DNA of 64,000 bases, taken from assembly GCF_900119075.1 (NCBI RefSeq), contig NZ_FPIP01000004.1, positions 245,299 to 309,298 of the forward strand, in the 5' to 3' direction. This document shows, in pieces, positions 16,764-26,062 of the stretch. The DNA comes from Ruminococcus flavefaciens (lineage in GTDB: Bacteria > Bacillota > Clostridia > Oscillospirales > Ruminococcaceae). Within the stretch, counting starts at the first letter, position 1. Each line of letters starts with the position of its first letter. The position numbers were made by a program, and so were the translations under genes. Under the pieces are notes generated by a model, which was given only the letters and a program-made list of their open reading frames with translations, ran no database searches and was not told the origin of the DNA.

Positions 16764-17470
16764 TGACAGGTCTGGTTTACAAGGAATGGAAGCAAAACCG
16801 TTGGTTTATTCTCTCTATGATACCTTGCGGCTTCGCTCCACTTCTTGCGCTGCTGCTTTTACGTGAGCAGATAACAAGTGTGGATAATATCGCACTTCGT
16901 ATCGGTGGACTTATCGCCGGATTTCTTGCAGCAGGGGCTTTGCAGCTGCTGGTATTGCGCGGTGATGACCGCAAGCTGTGGGGATACTGGATAACTGCAA
17001 CACCTGAAGGCTACAAGGGCTTTCTCCGTTTGAAGTATGAGATGATATTTGCTATGGTGGTAGTGTTTCTGTTTTCACTGCAATGTGTGGACAGAGGATA
17101 CTGTGCTGTTGCAGCAGATATGGGAATTACAGAGATTGAAGAAGTCAGCGGCATTGCCGTTCCACTCTGCTTTGTGCAGATACTTTCCCGTGCCATTGAC
17201 ATACCTTTCGTCTATCGTTTTGGAAGTAAAAAAGGAAGTATTATCAAAATGATCTTTATGGTCACGGGAGCTGTTGCCATTTCAGTATTAATGATACTGA
17301 ATGCAGAGCATTTTGATACGATCATTGAGATGTGCAAAAAGGTATTCAATGTACAGAATAGCTCTCTGATACTGTCGGTCTGTCTGGTAGTATGTCTTGC
17401 GCTGTACTATCTTTCCTACCGCATTACTTGCAGGCTGTATCTGAAAGGAGTGGAGCAGTATGACCACTAA
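16763..17470 (+). CDS. ABC-2 type transporter membrane protein, second subunit
   Basis: 235 aa. Begins MTGLVYKEWKQNRWFIL, the usual cytoplasmic entry of ABC-2 permeases, and has about six membrane segments. Start overlaps the previous stop (TAATG) behind GGAGAGAG; its end overlaps the CPBP gene by 11 bases. Probably forms the channel with the preceding permease. No further family recognised. Confidence 0.78.
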   Translation: MTGLVYKEWKQNRWFILSMIPCGFAPLLALLLLREQITSVDNIALRIGGLIAGFLAAGALQLLVLRGDDRKLWGYWITATPEGYKGFLRLKYEMIFAMVVVFLFSLQCVDRGYCAVAADMGITEIEEVSGIAVPLCFVQILSRAIDIPFVYRFGSKKGSIIKMIFMVTGAVAISVLMILNAEHFDTIIEMCKKVFNVQNSSLILSVCLVVCLALYYLSYRITCRLYLKGVEQYDH

Positions 17471-18353
17471 AAAAGAAAATGCCCAAAAGCTTGGCATATA
17501 TCTGTTGATCGTTTCAATGTTCGTATTGCTTTTCTTCGTTTTCAGAACAACGATGAACAAATCGAATACAGCATTTTTCATTATATATTATTGCCTGTTC
17601 TCATTCTCACCTGCGATTGCAAGCCTTATCACAAGAGCCGTTACAAAAGAGGGATTTCGTGATATGAAGCTGCATCTGAATCTCAATGGTAATTTCAGGT
17701 GGTATCTGTTGGCATTCGGGCTTCCGCTGATATTCTTTTCAGCAAGGATACTGCTCCCCATTATCGTAAGCGGACACAGCAATTGGCTAGGCGGATTCAC
17801 AGTTCAGGATGCGGTGGCAAGTGTATTCATGCTTGCGGCATTATCTGTTGTTCAGTCAATCGGTCTGCTTGGTGAGGAGCTTGGCTGGCGTGGATATATG
17901 AATCAGAAAATGGAGCCGCTATTCGGCACGGTCGGCACCTGTTTGTTCGGCGGTGTCGTGTGGAGCCTGTGGCATCTGCCAATGGATCTGGCAGGCTGGC
18001 TTGACGGTGAAGATACATTTTCCGATACGCTGATGATGTGCGGCGGAAGAATGCTCTTACTGACGTGCTTCGGTACATTCTTGATGTGGCTTACAAAAAA
18101 GACGGATAGCGTATTTCCTGCGGTGGTGGCGCATTTCATGTTCAATCAAAGTCAAGGTGCTTTTGGCGGATTTCTCTCGCAGTGCAATATTCCTGAAAAC
18201 GCCGATCTTGGAGCAATCTCAGATGTATGTGAGTATACTACGATTATCATTCTGGCTGTTTTTTTATTGGGTTGCTATTACGTGAAAACAATAAGAACAA
18301 GAGAAATATATAATGTAATATGCACACGAAGAAAAGGCGATATAATGTTATGA
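17460..18353 (+). CDS. CPBP-family intramembrane glutamic endopeptidase
   Basis: 297 aa polytopic membrane protein. The diagnostic motif 1 GEELGWRGYMNQ (EExxxR), motif 2 LWHLPMDLAGW (FxxxH-like) and motif 3 VVAHFMFNQSQ (HxxxN) of ABI/CAAX proteases are all present. Family members confer self-immunity to, or process, peptides in bacteriocin loci, which would fit an ABC export operon; that role is inference. The last residues (NVICTRRKGDIML) run into repeat family B at 18322, so the native C-terminus may have been replaced. Confidence 0.88.
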   Translation: MTTKKENAQKLGIYLLIVSMFVLLFFVFRTTMNKSNTAFFIIYYCLFSFSPAIASLITRAVTKEGFRDMKLHLNLNGNFRWYLLAFGLPLIFFSARILLPIIVSGHSNWLGGFTVQDAVASVFMLAALSVVQSIGLLGEELGWRGYMNQKMEPLFGTVGTCLFGGVVWSLWHLPMDLAGWLDGEDTFSDTLMMCGGRMLLLTCFGTFLMWLTKKTDSVFPAVVAHFMFNQSQGAFGGFLSQCNIPENADLGAISDVCEYTTIIILAVFLLGCYYVKTIRTREIYNVICTRRKGDIML

Positions 18354-18385
18354 AAAATGCCAGCTCCATTATGGATCTGGCATGA
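18322..18385 (+). repeat. Repeat family B, copy 2, with hairpin
   Basis: TGCACACGAAGAAAAGGCGATATAATG is shared with the other family B copies in order and spacing, followed by a hairpin TGCCAG ... CTGGCA. It overlaps the end of the CPBP gene. Confidence 0.5.
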
Positions 18386-18399
18386 GTATGGTTGCAGTA

Positions 18400-18602
18400 G
18401 ACTAAGGTCTATTGACACAGTGTAAAACAGTGTCATATAAGTGCTTTTTTCGCTTTTGCAATATTTCAAATTATATGGACAGTCTAATGAAAAAAGAAGG
18501 AGCCGTTAACGGCTCCATTCTTATTTATATATGCTTGTCTTCATACTCCTTGATGCGGCGGTAAAAGGTGTTGGCACGCAGGCCCATTTCTTTCTGAAAC
18601 CA
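18400..18602 (-). pseudogene. Serine resolvase 3' fragment with hairpin tail (copy 2)
   Basis: Only the last 25 codons remain (18602 to 18525): WFQKEMGLRANTFYRRIKEY, EDKHI, stop. Downstream are a perfect hairpin GGAGCC-GTTAAC-GGCTCC (18499-18516) and an AT-rich tail with TGACAC ... GTGTCA near 18413-18440. The order equals copies at 10309 and 44106, but the sequence is more divergent. Confidence 0.75.
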
Positions 18603-18624
18603 TACAAAAGTAAAAACTTAGCTA

Positions 18625-19464
18625 TTATAATACTTCATACAGCTGTCCTAACTGTTTATCATTCTCCTTCAGACAGACAAGGAAATATCTCACCTCAGCC
18701 TCTTCGTCTGTAATGGGGACTTGAATGCGGTCTGAACTGTTTCCGAAAAACTCATTTGCAGTATCTGTGCTAAATGACGGGAGGACAGAGGCATTGACGA
18801 TCTCGTCAAAAGTAAAGCGGTCATTTTGGATCAGAAATCTGGAATGCGGCATCTTTCTGACGGCCATATCGTGCCAGAATCCGATCTCCGACATCAGCAG
18901 GAAGCTCTCGCCGTCAAGGTCGGAGAAGGACAGCGCGGCTTCATTTGCAAGCCTGTGTGTCGGCGGCAGCGAGAAGAACAGCTTTTCCGATCCACAGGCA
19001 GTGCTGATATAGTGTTTATCCTCGGGATGAAAATGCAGCACGATCAGCTGATACTGTCCGTTGTGGAGACCTTCCAGCAGTTCCGTTTCCTCCGTGATCT
19101 CCGTTTGTATCGTCATGGTCGGATATAATTGCGACAGAAGCGGAGTCAGTTTCCATATGGGTGCGGGCGCACAGACGCCAAGCGAAATCGTCCTGCGGCT
19201 GCGGTCAAAGTCACGTACCTGCTTTGCAATGCCGTCAATCTCTGACAAGGCTTTCCCGGCAAGCTCAGCGGTCAGTATGCCGTTTTCGTTGAGCTCCAGC
19301 TTATTGCGGCTGCGTACAAACAGCGGTACACCAATCTCTTCCTCCAGTTTTCTCATATTCCGACTCAGCGCTGGCTGCGAAAGATACAGCCGTTCGGCAG
19401 CTTCGGAAAGTGTGCCGTATTCTTTGAATGCGGCAAGCTGCCGCAGAAGATATAACTCAAACAT
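18625..19464 (-). CDS. LysR-family transcriptional regulator
   Basis: 279 aa. N-terminal winged helix-turn-helix: LRQLAAFKEYGTLSEAAERL, YLSQPALSRNMRKLEEEIG. The effector domain follows from about residue 90. It is divergent from the flavodoxin / aldo-keto reductase / DXS-like operon across 154 bases and probably controls it. Its 3' end abuts the resolvase relic at 18602. Effector unknown. Confidence 0.92.
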   Translation of the reverse strand: MFELYLLRQLAAFKEYGTLSEAAERLYLSQPALSRNMRKLEEEIGVPLFVRSRNKLELNENGILTAELAGKALSEIDGIAKQVRDFDRSRRTISLGVCAPAPIWKLTPLLSQLYPTMTIQTEITEETELLEGLHNGQYQLIVLHFHPEDKHYISTACGSEKLFFSLPPTHRLANEAALSFSDLDGESFLLMSEIGFWHDMAVRKMPHSRFLIQNDRFTFDEIVNASVLPSFSTDTANEFFGNSSDRIQVPITDEEAEVRYFLVCLKENDKQLGQLYEVL

Positions 19465-19513
19465 ATCATCACCTCAGTATGATTTTGATTTATAGCAGTA
19501 TCAGATATTAGCA

Positions 19514-19543
19514 TTGTACAAATCCAAAATAGTATGCTATAAT
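19514..19543 (+). promoter_or_regulatory. Promoter of the flavodoxin operon
   Basis: TTGTAC (19514-19519), 18 bases, TATAAT (19538-19543), upstream of the GAGGGATC ribosome-binding region of the gene at 19619. It lies in the LysR divergent region. Confidence 0.6.
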
Positions 19544-19618
19544 ATGCTTGTAACAGGATATCTGTTCTGATTATAACACAAACCAGTATCAAAATCAATA
19601 CCGGAAAAGAGGGATCAT

Positions 19619-20074
19619 ATGCCGGAGAGAAAATTTCTGACTGTATTCTTTTCATGGGGCGGACACACAAGAAAGGCTGCCAAAATGATCACAGAAACAA
19701 CAGGCGGCGATCAGTTTGAGCTGAAACCGGAAAAGGCGTACTCAAAAATATACCCCATCTGTGTGACACAGGCGAAAAAAGAGCGTGACAAGGACACACG
19801 GCCTCCCTATGCAGGAGGTATTGCGGATATATCACAGTATACCGACATTGTGATCGGTTATCCGGCATGGTGGTATACCTGCCCGATGATCGTGCTGAGT
19901 TTTCTTGAGCAATACGACCTGACCGGTAAAAATGTGTATCTTTTCAATACCCACGGCGGAAGCGGTTCTGTCGGCACGGACGATATCAAGAAGCTGTGCA
20001 AGGGAAATGTCCACAAAAGCATTGACGGAAATCACCTGACAGAAGCTGATGTCAGAGAATGGCTGAACCTATAA
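19619..20074 (+). CDS. Flavodoxin
   Basis: 151 aa. FMN phosphate loop FFSWGGHTRKAAKMI (family FSxTGNT-like) at the N-terminus, IGYPAWWYTCPMIVLSFLEQYD around the isoalloxazine site, and FNTHGGSGSVGTDDIKKLC near the end, the arrangement of flavodoxin_4-type proteins. A soluble electron carrier or small flavin reductase. It is 18 bases ahead of the aldo/keto reductase, and behind a LysR-type control region. Confidence 0.9.
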   Translation: MPERKFLTVFFSWGGHTRKAAKMITETTGGDQFELKPEKAYSKIYPICVTQAKKERDKDTRPPYAGGIADISQYTDIVIGYPAWWYTCPMIVLSFLEQYDLTGKNVYLFNTHGGSGSVGTDDIKKLCKGNVHKSIDGNHLTEADVREWLNL

Positions 20075-20092
20075 GACAAGGAGGAACTTATT

Positions 20093-20953
20093 ATGGAATT
20101 CGTAACACTGAACACAGGAGCAAAAATGCCGATTGAGGGCTTCGGCGTATTTCAGGTGCCCGATGCGGCTGTCTGCGAACAGGCTGTATATGATGCAATC
20201 AAGACAGGATATCGCCTTATCGACACTGCACAAGCCTATATGAATGAAGCGGCTGTCGGAAAAGCTGTCCACCGTGCGATTGCTGACGGACTTGTAAGCC
20301 GTGAGGAACTATTCATCACCACGAAGCTGTGGGTATCAAACATGAAAACAGAAGACGGCGCCTATGCTTCTCTGAAGGAATCTCATGCAAAGCTTGATAT
20401 GGAGTATATTGATCTGATCCTGATCCATCAGCCTATGGGCGATTATTTTGCAGGCTACCGTGCGCTTGAAAAAGCTTACAAAGAGGGTTGGGTAAAGGCA
20501 ATCGGCGTATCAAATTTCTATCCTGCTATTCTTGCAAATTTCTGTGAGAATGTAAAAATCATGCCTGCTGTCAATCAGGTTGAACTGCACCCGTTCTTTA
20601 CACAGGACAGTGCGATCACGCTCATGAAGGAATACGGTATCGCACCACAGGCATGGGGACCTCTCGCAGAGGGCAGACACGGTATCTTCGCCCACCATGT
20701 ACTGACGGTGATCGGAGCAAAATACGGTAAGACCGCTGCACAAATTGCGCTGAAATGGAATGCTCAGAGAGGTGTTTCGATCCTGCCAAAATCCGTTCAT
20801 GTGGAACGTATGGAGCAGAATTTTGACATCTGGGACTTCACCCTTTCAGACGAGGATATGCAGAAGATCGCGGCACTTGATCTTGGGCACAGCGAGATAG
20901 TTGACCACAGCGATCCTGCATTCGTAAAGATGATAAATGGTTTCAAGATCTGA
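20093..20953 (+). CDS. Aldo/keto reductase
   Basis: 286 aa NAD(P)H-dependent reductase with the complete catalytic tetrad: Asp in RLIDTAQAYMNEAAVG, Tyr in the same motif, Lys in FITTKLWVS and His in LILIHQPMGDY. C-terminal cofactor segment RGVSILPKSVHVERMEQN. GGAGG upstream of the ATG. Closely resembles the aldo/keto reductase half of the fusion at 26558-28069. The physiological carbonyl substrate cannot be predicted. Confidence 0.92.
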   Translation: MEFVTLNTGAKMPIEGFGVFQVPDAAVCEQAVYDAIKTGYRLIDTAQAYMNEAAVGKAVHRAIADGLVSREELFITTKLWVSNMKTEDGAYASLKESHAKLDMEYIDLILIHQPMGDYFAGYRALEKAYKEGWVKAIGVSNFYPAILANFCENVKIMPAVNQVELHPFFTQDSAITLMKEYGIAPQAWGPLAEGRHGIFAHHVLTVIGAKYGKTAAQIALKWNAQRGVSILPKSVHVERMEQNFDIWDFTLSDEDMQKIAALDLGHSEIVDHSDPAFVKMINGFKI

Positions 20954-20966
20954 GGAGGATAAAACT

Positions 20967-22718
20967 ATGTACTTAGAAAATATCAACGGCCCTGCCGACA
21001 TCAAAAAGCTGGAGGTTTCTCAGCTTCAGGTACTTGCAGATGAGACAAGAGCCGCACTCATCAATAAGATCAGCAAAGCCGGCGGACATCACGGACCGAA
21101 CCTCGGTGTGGTGGAGCTGACTGTGGCATTTCATTATGTATTTGATTCCCCGAAGGACAAGATCGTTTTTGACGTATCCCACCAGTGCTATCCGCACAAG
21201 ATCCTGACCGGAAGAAAAGAGGCATTTCTGGATGAGACGCATTTCGGCGATGTGACAGGCTATACTAATCCGAATGAAAGTGAACACGATATGTTCATTG
21301 TCGGCCATACTTCGACCTCTGTTTCTCTGGCGCTCGGACTTGCAAAGGGACGCGACCTGAATCAGCGCAGTGAAAATATCATCGCACTCATCGGCGACGG
21401 TTCCCTTTCGGGCGGCGAGGCGCTTGAGGCTCTCGACTACGCAGGAGAGTACGACAGGAACCTCATTATCATCGTGAATGACAACGACCAGAGTATCGCT
21501 GAAAATCACGGCGGACTCTACAAAACGCTGAAAAAGCTCCGTGAATCAAACGGCACTGCCGAGGACAATCTGTTCCGTGCAATGGGACTGGACTACCGCT
21601 ATCTCGATGACGGTCACGATACCACAAAGCTTGTTGAACTGTTTGAGAGTGTGAAGGACATCGACCACCCTGTTGTGCTGCATATCCACACGATCAAGGG
21701 AAAAGGTCTGCCCTATGCAGAAAAAGACCGTGAAAGCTGGCATGCAGGCGGTCCCTTCCACGTTGAGGACGGTTCACCGCTGTATCCCAATGAGGGCGGA
21801 GAAAGTGTTGTATTCAGCTGCCTTAAGGAACTGCTGGACACCAATGAAAAGGCTATCGTCCTTAATGCCGCAACTCCTATGGGACTCGGCTTTGTGAAAG
21901 GCGTCCGTGAGGAATACGTCGACCGTGGACAGTTCATTGATGTCGGCATTGCAGAGGAAAATGCAGTCGCTATGGCAGGCGGAATAGCAAGAAACGGCGG
22001 CACGGCGGTATTCGGCACATTCGCTCCTTTCTATCAGCGTACATACGACCAGATGTCACATGATGTGTGCCTGAATGACAGTCCTGCAACTTTCCTGATA
22101 CTTAGCCCCGGTGCCTACGGTATGAATTCCAACACCCACATTGCGCTCTGCGATATTCAGATGTTTGCTCATATCCCGAATCTCATTTATCTTGCACCTG
22201 CAAGCAATGAGGAATTCGTGCAGATGTTCCGCTATGCAACCACGCAGAAGCAGCACCCTGTTGCGATCAGAGTGGTGGACAATCTGAAATCGACAGGTGT
22301 CGCTGACGATACTGATTACTCAGTTCTGAAAAACAAGATCGAACGCAAGGGCAGCAAGGTCGCACTCTTTGCAGTGGGCGGACTTGTTCCCATGGCACTG
22401 GAAGCGGCTGACAAGGTCAAGGCTCAGACCGGTACAGAGATCACGGTCATAAATCCGAGATTTGTCAGCGGTGTAGACGAGGATCTTCTTGATTCACTGA
22501 AAAAAGACCACAGCCTTGTCATCACCATTGAGGACGGTGAAGTTATGGGCGGCTACGGACAGAATATTGCAGCATTCTACGGCGATTCTGATATGCGAGT
22601 ACGCTGCCGCGGCATTTCCAAGGCGTTCCACACGGAATTCAAGGCTGAGGAACTGCTTGATGCTCATGGTATTTCCGTGGATAAGCTGACCGCTGAGATA
22701 ATCTGTGCGTTGAAATAA
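20967..22718 (+). CDS. 1-deoxy-D-xylulose-5-phosphate synthase-like transketolase
   Basis: 583 aa from ATG 20967 behind GAGGAGG (an earlier in-frame start at 20937 lies in the preceding gene). ThDP-enzyme layout: PP domain about 1-250 with GGHHGPNLGVVELTVAFHY and the Mg/ThDP motif GDGSLSGGEALEALDYAG ... NDND; Pyr domain about 290-450 with FIDVGIAEENAVAMAGGIA; C-terminal domain to the end. Somewhat shorter than canonical DXS (~620 aa). Because it sits in a LysR/flavodoxin/reductase operon rather than with isoprenoid genes, it may be a specialised DXS-like enzyme rather than the housekeeping one; symbol therefore left blank. Confidence 0.85.
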   Translation: MYLENINGPADIKKLEVSQLQVLADETRAALINKISKAGGHHGPNLGVVELTVAFHYVFDSPKDKIVFDVSHQCYPHKILTGRKEAFLDETHFGDVTGYTNPNESEHDMFIVGHTSTSVSLALGLAKGRDLNQRSENIIALIGDGSLSGGEALEALDYAGEYDRNLIIIVNDNDQSIAENHGGLYKTLKKLRESNGTAEDNLFRAMGLDYRYLDDGHDTTKLVELFESVKDIDHPVVLHIHTIKGKGLPYAEKDRESWHAGGPFHVEDGSPLYPNEGGESVVFSCLKELLDTNEKAIVLNAATPMGLGFVKGVREEYVDRGQFIDVGIAEENAVAMAGGIARNGGTAVFGTFAPFYQRTYDQMSHDVCLNDSPATFLILSPGAYGMNSNTHIALCDIQMFAHIPNLIYLAPASNEEFVQMFRYATTQKQHPVAIRVVDNLKSTGVADDTDYSVLKNKIERKGSKVALFAVGGLVPMALEAADKVKAQTGTEITVINPRFVSGVDEDLLDSLKKDHSLVITIEDGEVMGGYGQNIAAFYGDSDMRVRCRGISKAFHTEFKAEELLDAHGISVDKLTAEIICALK

Positions 22719-22767
22719 TAATCTATTTCACATGAAAAGAAGTTCGCTTATTAAAGGACTACCAATA

Positions 22768-22834
22768 TGAAGGTCTGCGACTTTTTCTGAAAGTTTGTTT
22801 CAAGACATGTGTGACGGTCAGCATGGAAAAGTGA
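22768..22834 (+). pseudogene. Large serine recombinase C-terminal footprint (copy 1)
   Basis: ATGAAGGTCTGCGACTTTTT ... GTCAGCATGGAAAAGTGA corresponds, with indels, to the last ~20 codons of the recombinase fragment at 42041-42226 (KVCEFFLEFRFKSGVTISIEK). No other recombinase sequence remains here. Confidence 0.6.
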
Positions 22835-22855
22835 ATATAATGATAGCATCAAAAA

Positions 22856-22888
22856 CGGCACTTCAGAAAGAGAAGTGCCGTTTTTTCA
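22856..22888. terminator. Terminator between convergent genes
   Basis: AACGGCACTTC, AGAAAGA, GAAGTGCCGTTTTTT: strong stem with T-run on the plus strand and A-run on the minus strand, so it can serve both the DXS-like gene and the CotH gene. Confidence 0.85.
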
Positions 22889-22890
22889 TA

Positions 22891-25686
22891 TCAATTGATG
22901 CAAATAAGTGAGAAATCAGAAATACGATATATTCCGGTTCCCTTATCCAGTCCGATAAGGAACTTGACATTGTCATCTGACTGAGTCATAGTTACTGTGT
23001 CAGTGATAGTCTGAACGTTAGGAGTGAACGTATGCTCATGGTAGGAATAGCTCTTATACTCTCCGTAGCCCTGCTGGAACATCGTATAAGTGTTTATGTT
23101 CTGTGAAGTACTGATCTTGTAAGTCATGCGGTAGGTCTTTCCTGCCTGAAGTGAAACTGTGCTGCTGCTTACCTGCGCATACTGCCCTGTCTTTGATACA
23201 TTGACAGTTATGCTTCCGTCATCATTGTACTCGATAGAGCCGACACCATCATTCATCCAGACGCTCCAGCCGAACTGATCTATCATATTCGGATCGTCCT
23301 GCCAGTTATCATTTATTCCATAGAGGAGATTGAGATGGTGTTCTGCATATTTCGCTCTGTTCTTGTAGAAATTGCGGATCATTTTAATGCAACTGTCATA
23401 GTTTGAACATATGCCAAATCTGCGGAAAGTATCATTAACAGCATCTTTTGTTGCGGCAGCATATGAGTCTATCTTTGCTGATACCTTAGAATTATCGAAG
23501 TTATCATTCATTATCTCCTTGTATCGGCTATAAAACTGCTGCTTGAATTCGTTATTGTTCATCAGCTTGTTGAATAGTGAGGAAATACTGGTGATTTTTC
23601 CTGATTTGTCCATATCCTTGAAGCAGTCACGGCGGAATGAGCACTGTCCGTCATAGCCTGAAGAATACTCCGTATCAAATAGCAGGAAACGCCATTTACC
23701 ATCCATATATGGATTTGAGCTATCGTTCTCGTCTGAACGCCATATCATCCAGTTATTGCTATTAATAATGCAGTCCCAGTTTGCGATATAGTTTTCAAAA
23801 GCGATAAAGTCGATCAAGCCGTTAATATCCAGAGTATCGCATACCCTTTTATAATTTGAAGGATCTGACATATTTGCGGACATAGCCCAGTTCCAGAACT
23901 GCTTGAAATCCTGATATGCCGAATCAAGTCCCGAATACTCGTACCCATTCTTTACAGTAGTTATACGGTCGGAATCCACATGATAATGTGATTCAAGATA
24001 GTTCTCGTCAAGCTTTTCCTGCATTGAATAGGTACCCCAGAATTCTCCATCAAGGAAGACAATATAATCCTGCTTTGCCTGTTTACCGAGTGATAGTCCT
24101 TCTGCGAGGGACTGGTTCAGGTCATCACGGAAACGGCAGTTATCATAAGCATTTCCGCCATTTCGGATAGTTACCTTTTTATATTCCTTGATCTTTGCGC
24201 CGTCAATATCTGTGGCACCGCCCTCGAAGAAATCATACTGCATTTTATTTGCACCGTAGTCACGGCGTGCATAGAACGTCATGCTCTTTTGAGGGAATGC
24301 GGCAGACCAGTTTCCAGCTATGCGGACTCCAACATCTTCTGTAAACTTGAGCTTACCCTGTTCAAATACTTGTATATTGCAGGGGCGCTCCCATTCCTTG
24401 CCCTCCGAGTTGTAATTCGTCGGATTTTCGTTGCTTCCCACATCAAGATTGGGATCAAAGCTGCCACTGTTCTTCCAGCGGTAATACTGATCACCGATCA
24501 TATATATACCTTTTTCCTTATCAAAGAAATTACTGCTGTCAGTGGAGATTGAAAGCACTTTCATATCCTTGTAATATGAGGCGTTTTTTCCGACAAAGTA
24601 ACTGTTTGTTGCTACGTCGCTGTAAAGTCCGTTGCTGTCCCTGCATACCGCTCTAACTACCATGCCCTTATCCACTGCGAAATTCGGAGGCTCATAGCCT
24701 CTGAGAGAAATATCACGGATAGAAGCGAGCTGATTGGTATCATTGGTGTTATTGCGTATGCTGATACTTCCCTGATACTGTTTTGCTGAACCCGAGGTGC
24801 GCGGATCCGAACCGTCAAGTGTATAAAGCACAGTGGAGCCGCTGCTGCCTGAAATAGCAAGATCGAATGCAGAATCATAGAAGCCTCCTTCTGATGAGAA
24901 TACAGGCTTTTCAACACGGTATACCACTTCAGCTAAGCTGTTAGAAGCTCCGGGTGTGGGATTCAGTAATGCCAGACTGTCAGAGCCGTCGGGGGTTCTT
25001 CCGAAGGTAACATCAGTATCAAGCTCAGGGAGCTCAAGCTTGTCAAGCTCCGTACCGTCAGGTGAAGTCAGGTATATGGTTTCTCCTGTTGCGCTAATTT
25101 TAAAAGCAGCATGAAGCTCACCTGTTGCTGAGTCGGTATCATCACAGAAAATGATGATATATTTACCGACGCCAAGCGTCGTTCCCTGTGGAAATGTGAA
25201 CTTGTAACGGTTTTTGTCACCGTCTGAAACTCCGATTCCGCTGAGATCACAGACATTGTCACCCGCATTATACAATTCGATCCAGTCGGGTGATGTTCCA
25301 TCAGCTGCCTTTATTGATTTTTTGTTTGTAGAGCATACTTCGTTGATATATAGTTCCGATGTACCGCTCTGCTGATGGGATACGACCTTTTTTCTCATCT
25401 GACACAGGTCAAAAATATCCCATACACCATCATTATTAAGATCATACTGTTTTCCGTCAAGGTTTTCATCAGTATTTTTTCCGAGCAAATAATTCTGAAA
25501 ATTCTTCAGATCCTGTTCACGGAATATCTGACAGTTATCTGCCGCCGCAGCTGTCAGTGTGAATTTGTCTGCTCCTCTGTGAGAAGCATATTTTGTGCCG
25601 TCATGAACAGCAGTTCCCTGATATGGAACGGCAGATGCCGTCAGAAAGAGAGCTATCAGACCGGACAACAGCTTATTATGCTTCAT
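22891..25686 (-). CDS. Secreted dockerin / lamin-tail / CotH-domain protein
   Basis: 931 aa with a Sec signal (LLSGLIALFLTASAVPYQGTA). Order: dockerin-like module at about 52-101 (LKNFQNYLLGKN and QYDLNNDGVWDIFDLCQMRKK; only the second calcium repeat is well conserved), lamin-tail domain about 108-245 (YINEVCSTNKK, PDWIELYNAG), chitobiase-type repeat about 258-320 (GGFYDSAFDLAISG, YTLDGSDPRTSG), CotH kinase-like domain about 370-720, and a carbohydrate-binding-like beta domain at about 800-931. CotH proteins are protein kinases in Bacillus spore coats; dockerin-CotH proteins are known in cellulosome formers but of unclear role. A dockerin at the N-terminus is unusual. GGAGGTGG ribosome-binding site. 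Confidence 0.9.
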   Translation of the reverse strand: MKHNKLLSGLIALFLTASAVPYQGTAVHDGTKYASHRGADKFTLTAAAADNCQIFREQDLKNFQNYLLGKNTDENLDGKQYDLNNDGVWDIFDLCQMRKKVVSHQQSGTSELYINEVCSTNKKSIKAADGTSPDWIELYNAGDNVCDLSGIGVSDGDKNRYKFTFPQGTTLGVGKYIIIFCDDTDSATGELHAAFKISATGETIYLTSPDGTELDKLELPELDTDVTFGRTPDGSDSLALLNPTPGASNSLAEVVYRVEKPVFSSEGGFYDSAFDLAISGSSGSTVLYTLDGSDPRTSGSAKQYQGSISIRNNTNDTNQLASIRDISLRGYEPPNFAVDKGMVVRAVCRDSNGLYSDVATNSYFVGKNASYYKDMKVLSISTDSSNFFDKEKGIYMIGDQYYRWKNSGSFDPNLDVGSNENPTNYNSEGKEWERPCNIQVFEQGKLKFTEDVGVRIAGNWSAAFPQKSMTFYARRDYGANKMQYDFFEGGATDIDGAKIKEYKKVTIRNGGNAYDNCRFRDDLNQSLAEGLSLGKQAKQDYIVFLDGEFWGTYSMQEKLDENYLESHYHVDSDRITTVKNGYEYSGLDSAYQDFKQFWNWAMSANMSDPSNYKRVCDTLDINGLIDFIAFENYIANWDCIINSNNWMIWRSDENDSSNPYMDGKWRFLLFDTEYSSGYDGQCSFRRDCFKDMDKSGKITSISSLFNKLMNNNEFKQQFYSRYKEIMNDNFDNSKVSAKIDSYAAATKDAVNDTFRRFGICSNYDSCIKMIRNFYKNRAKYAEHHLNLLYGINDNWQDDPNMIDQFGWSVWMNDGVGSIEYNDDGSITVNVSKTGQYAQVSSSTVSLQAGKTYRMTYKISTSQNINTYTMFQQGYGEYKSYSYHEHTFTPNVQTITDTVTMTQSDDNVKFLIGLDKGTGIYRISDFSLICIN

Positions 25687-25741
25687 GGGTTTCCACCTCC
25701 TGAAAAATTATGTATTACATTTCGTGCACGATTACACCGTA

Positions 25742-25770
25742 ATTATATGGTATTTTACGCTGTATGTCAA
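25742..25770 (-). promoter_or_regulatory. Promoter of the CotH-domain gene
   Basis: Minus strand TTGACA (25765-25770), 17 bases, TATAAT (25742-25747), 56 bases before the start codon. Confidence 0.85.
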
Positions 25771-26062
25771 GAGACTTTATAGTACATTTTGTGTTGAATA
25801 AAAAACATAATGTGCAAATATACAAAGGCGTATAAAGCAAACAGATATTATTTATTATGCTTTATACTAAGAAGTCTTCGTTTTAGTATCCGTATGCATA
25901 AAAAATCTTATTGAGGCATATCCACATGAGAAGTGAAGCGCAAATGGCGATACATTGCAATGGGATTTGATTTGCAAAAGGTTTACAGATTGACTTTTCG
26001 GGGCTTTTTGATATAATAAAAAATGGAGTCAGTAATTACAGGCGTCTTCATTTTTATTATAG

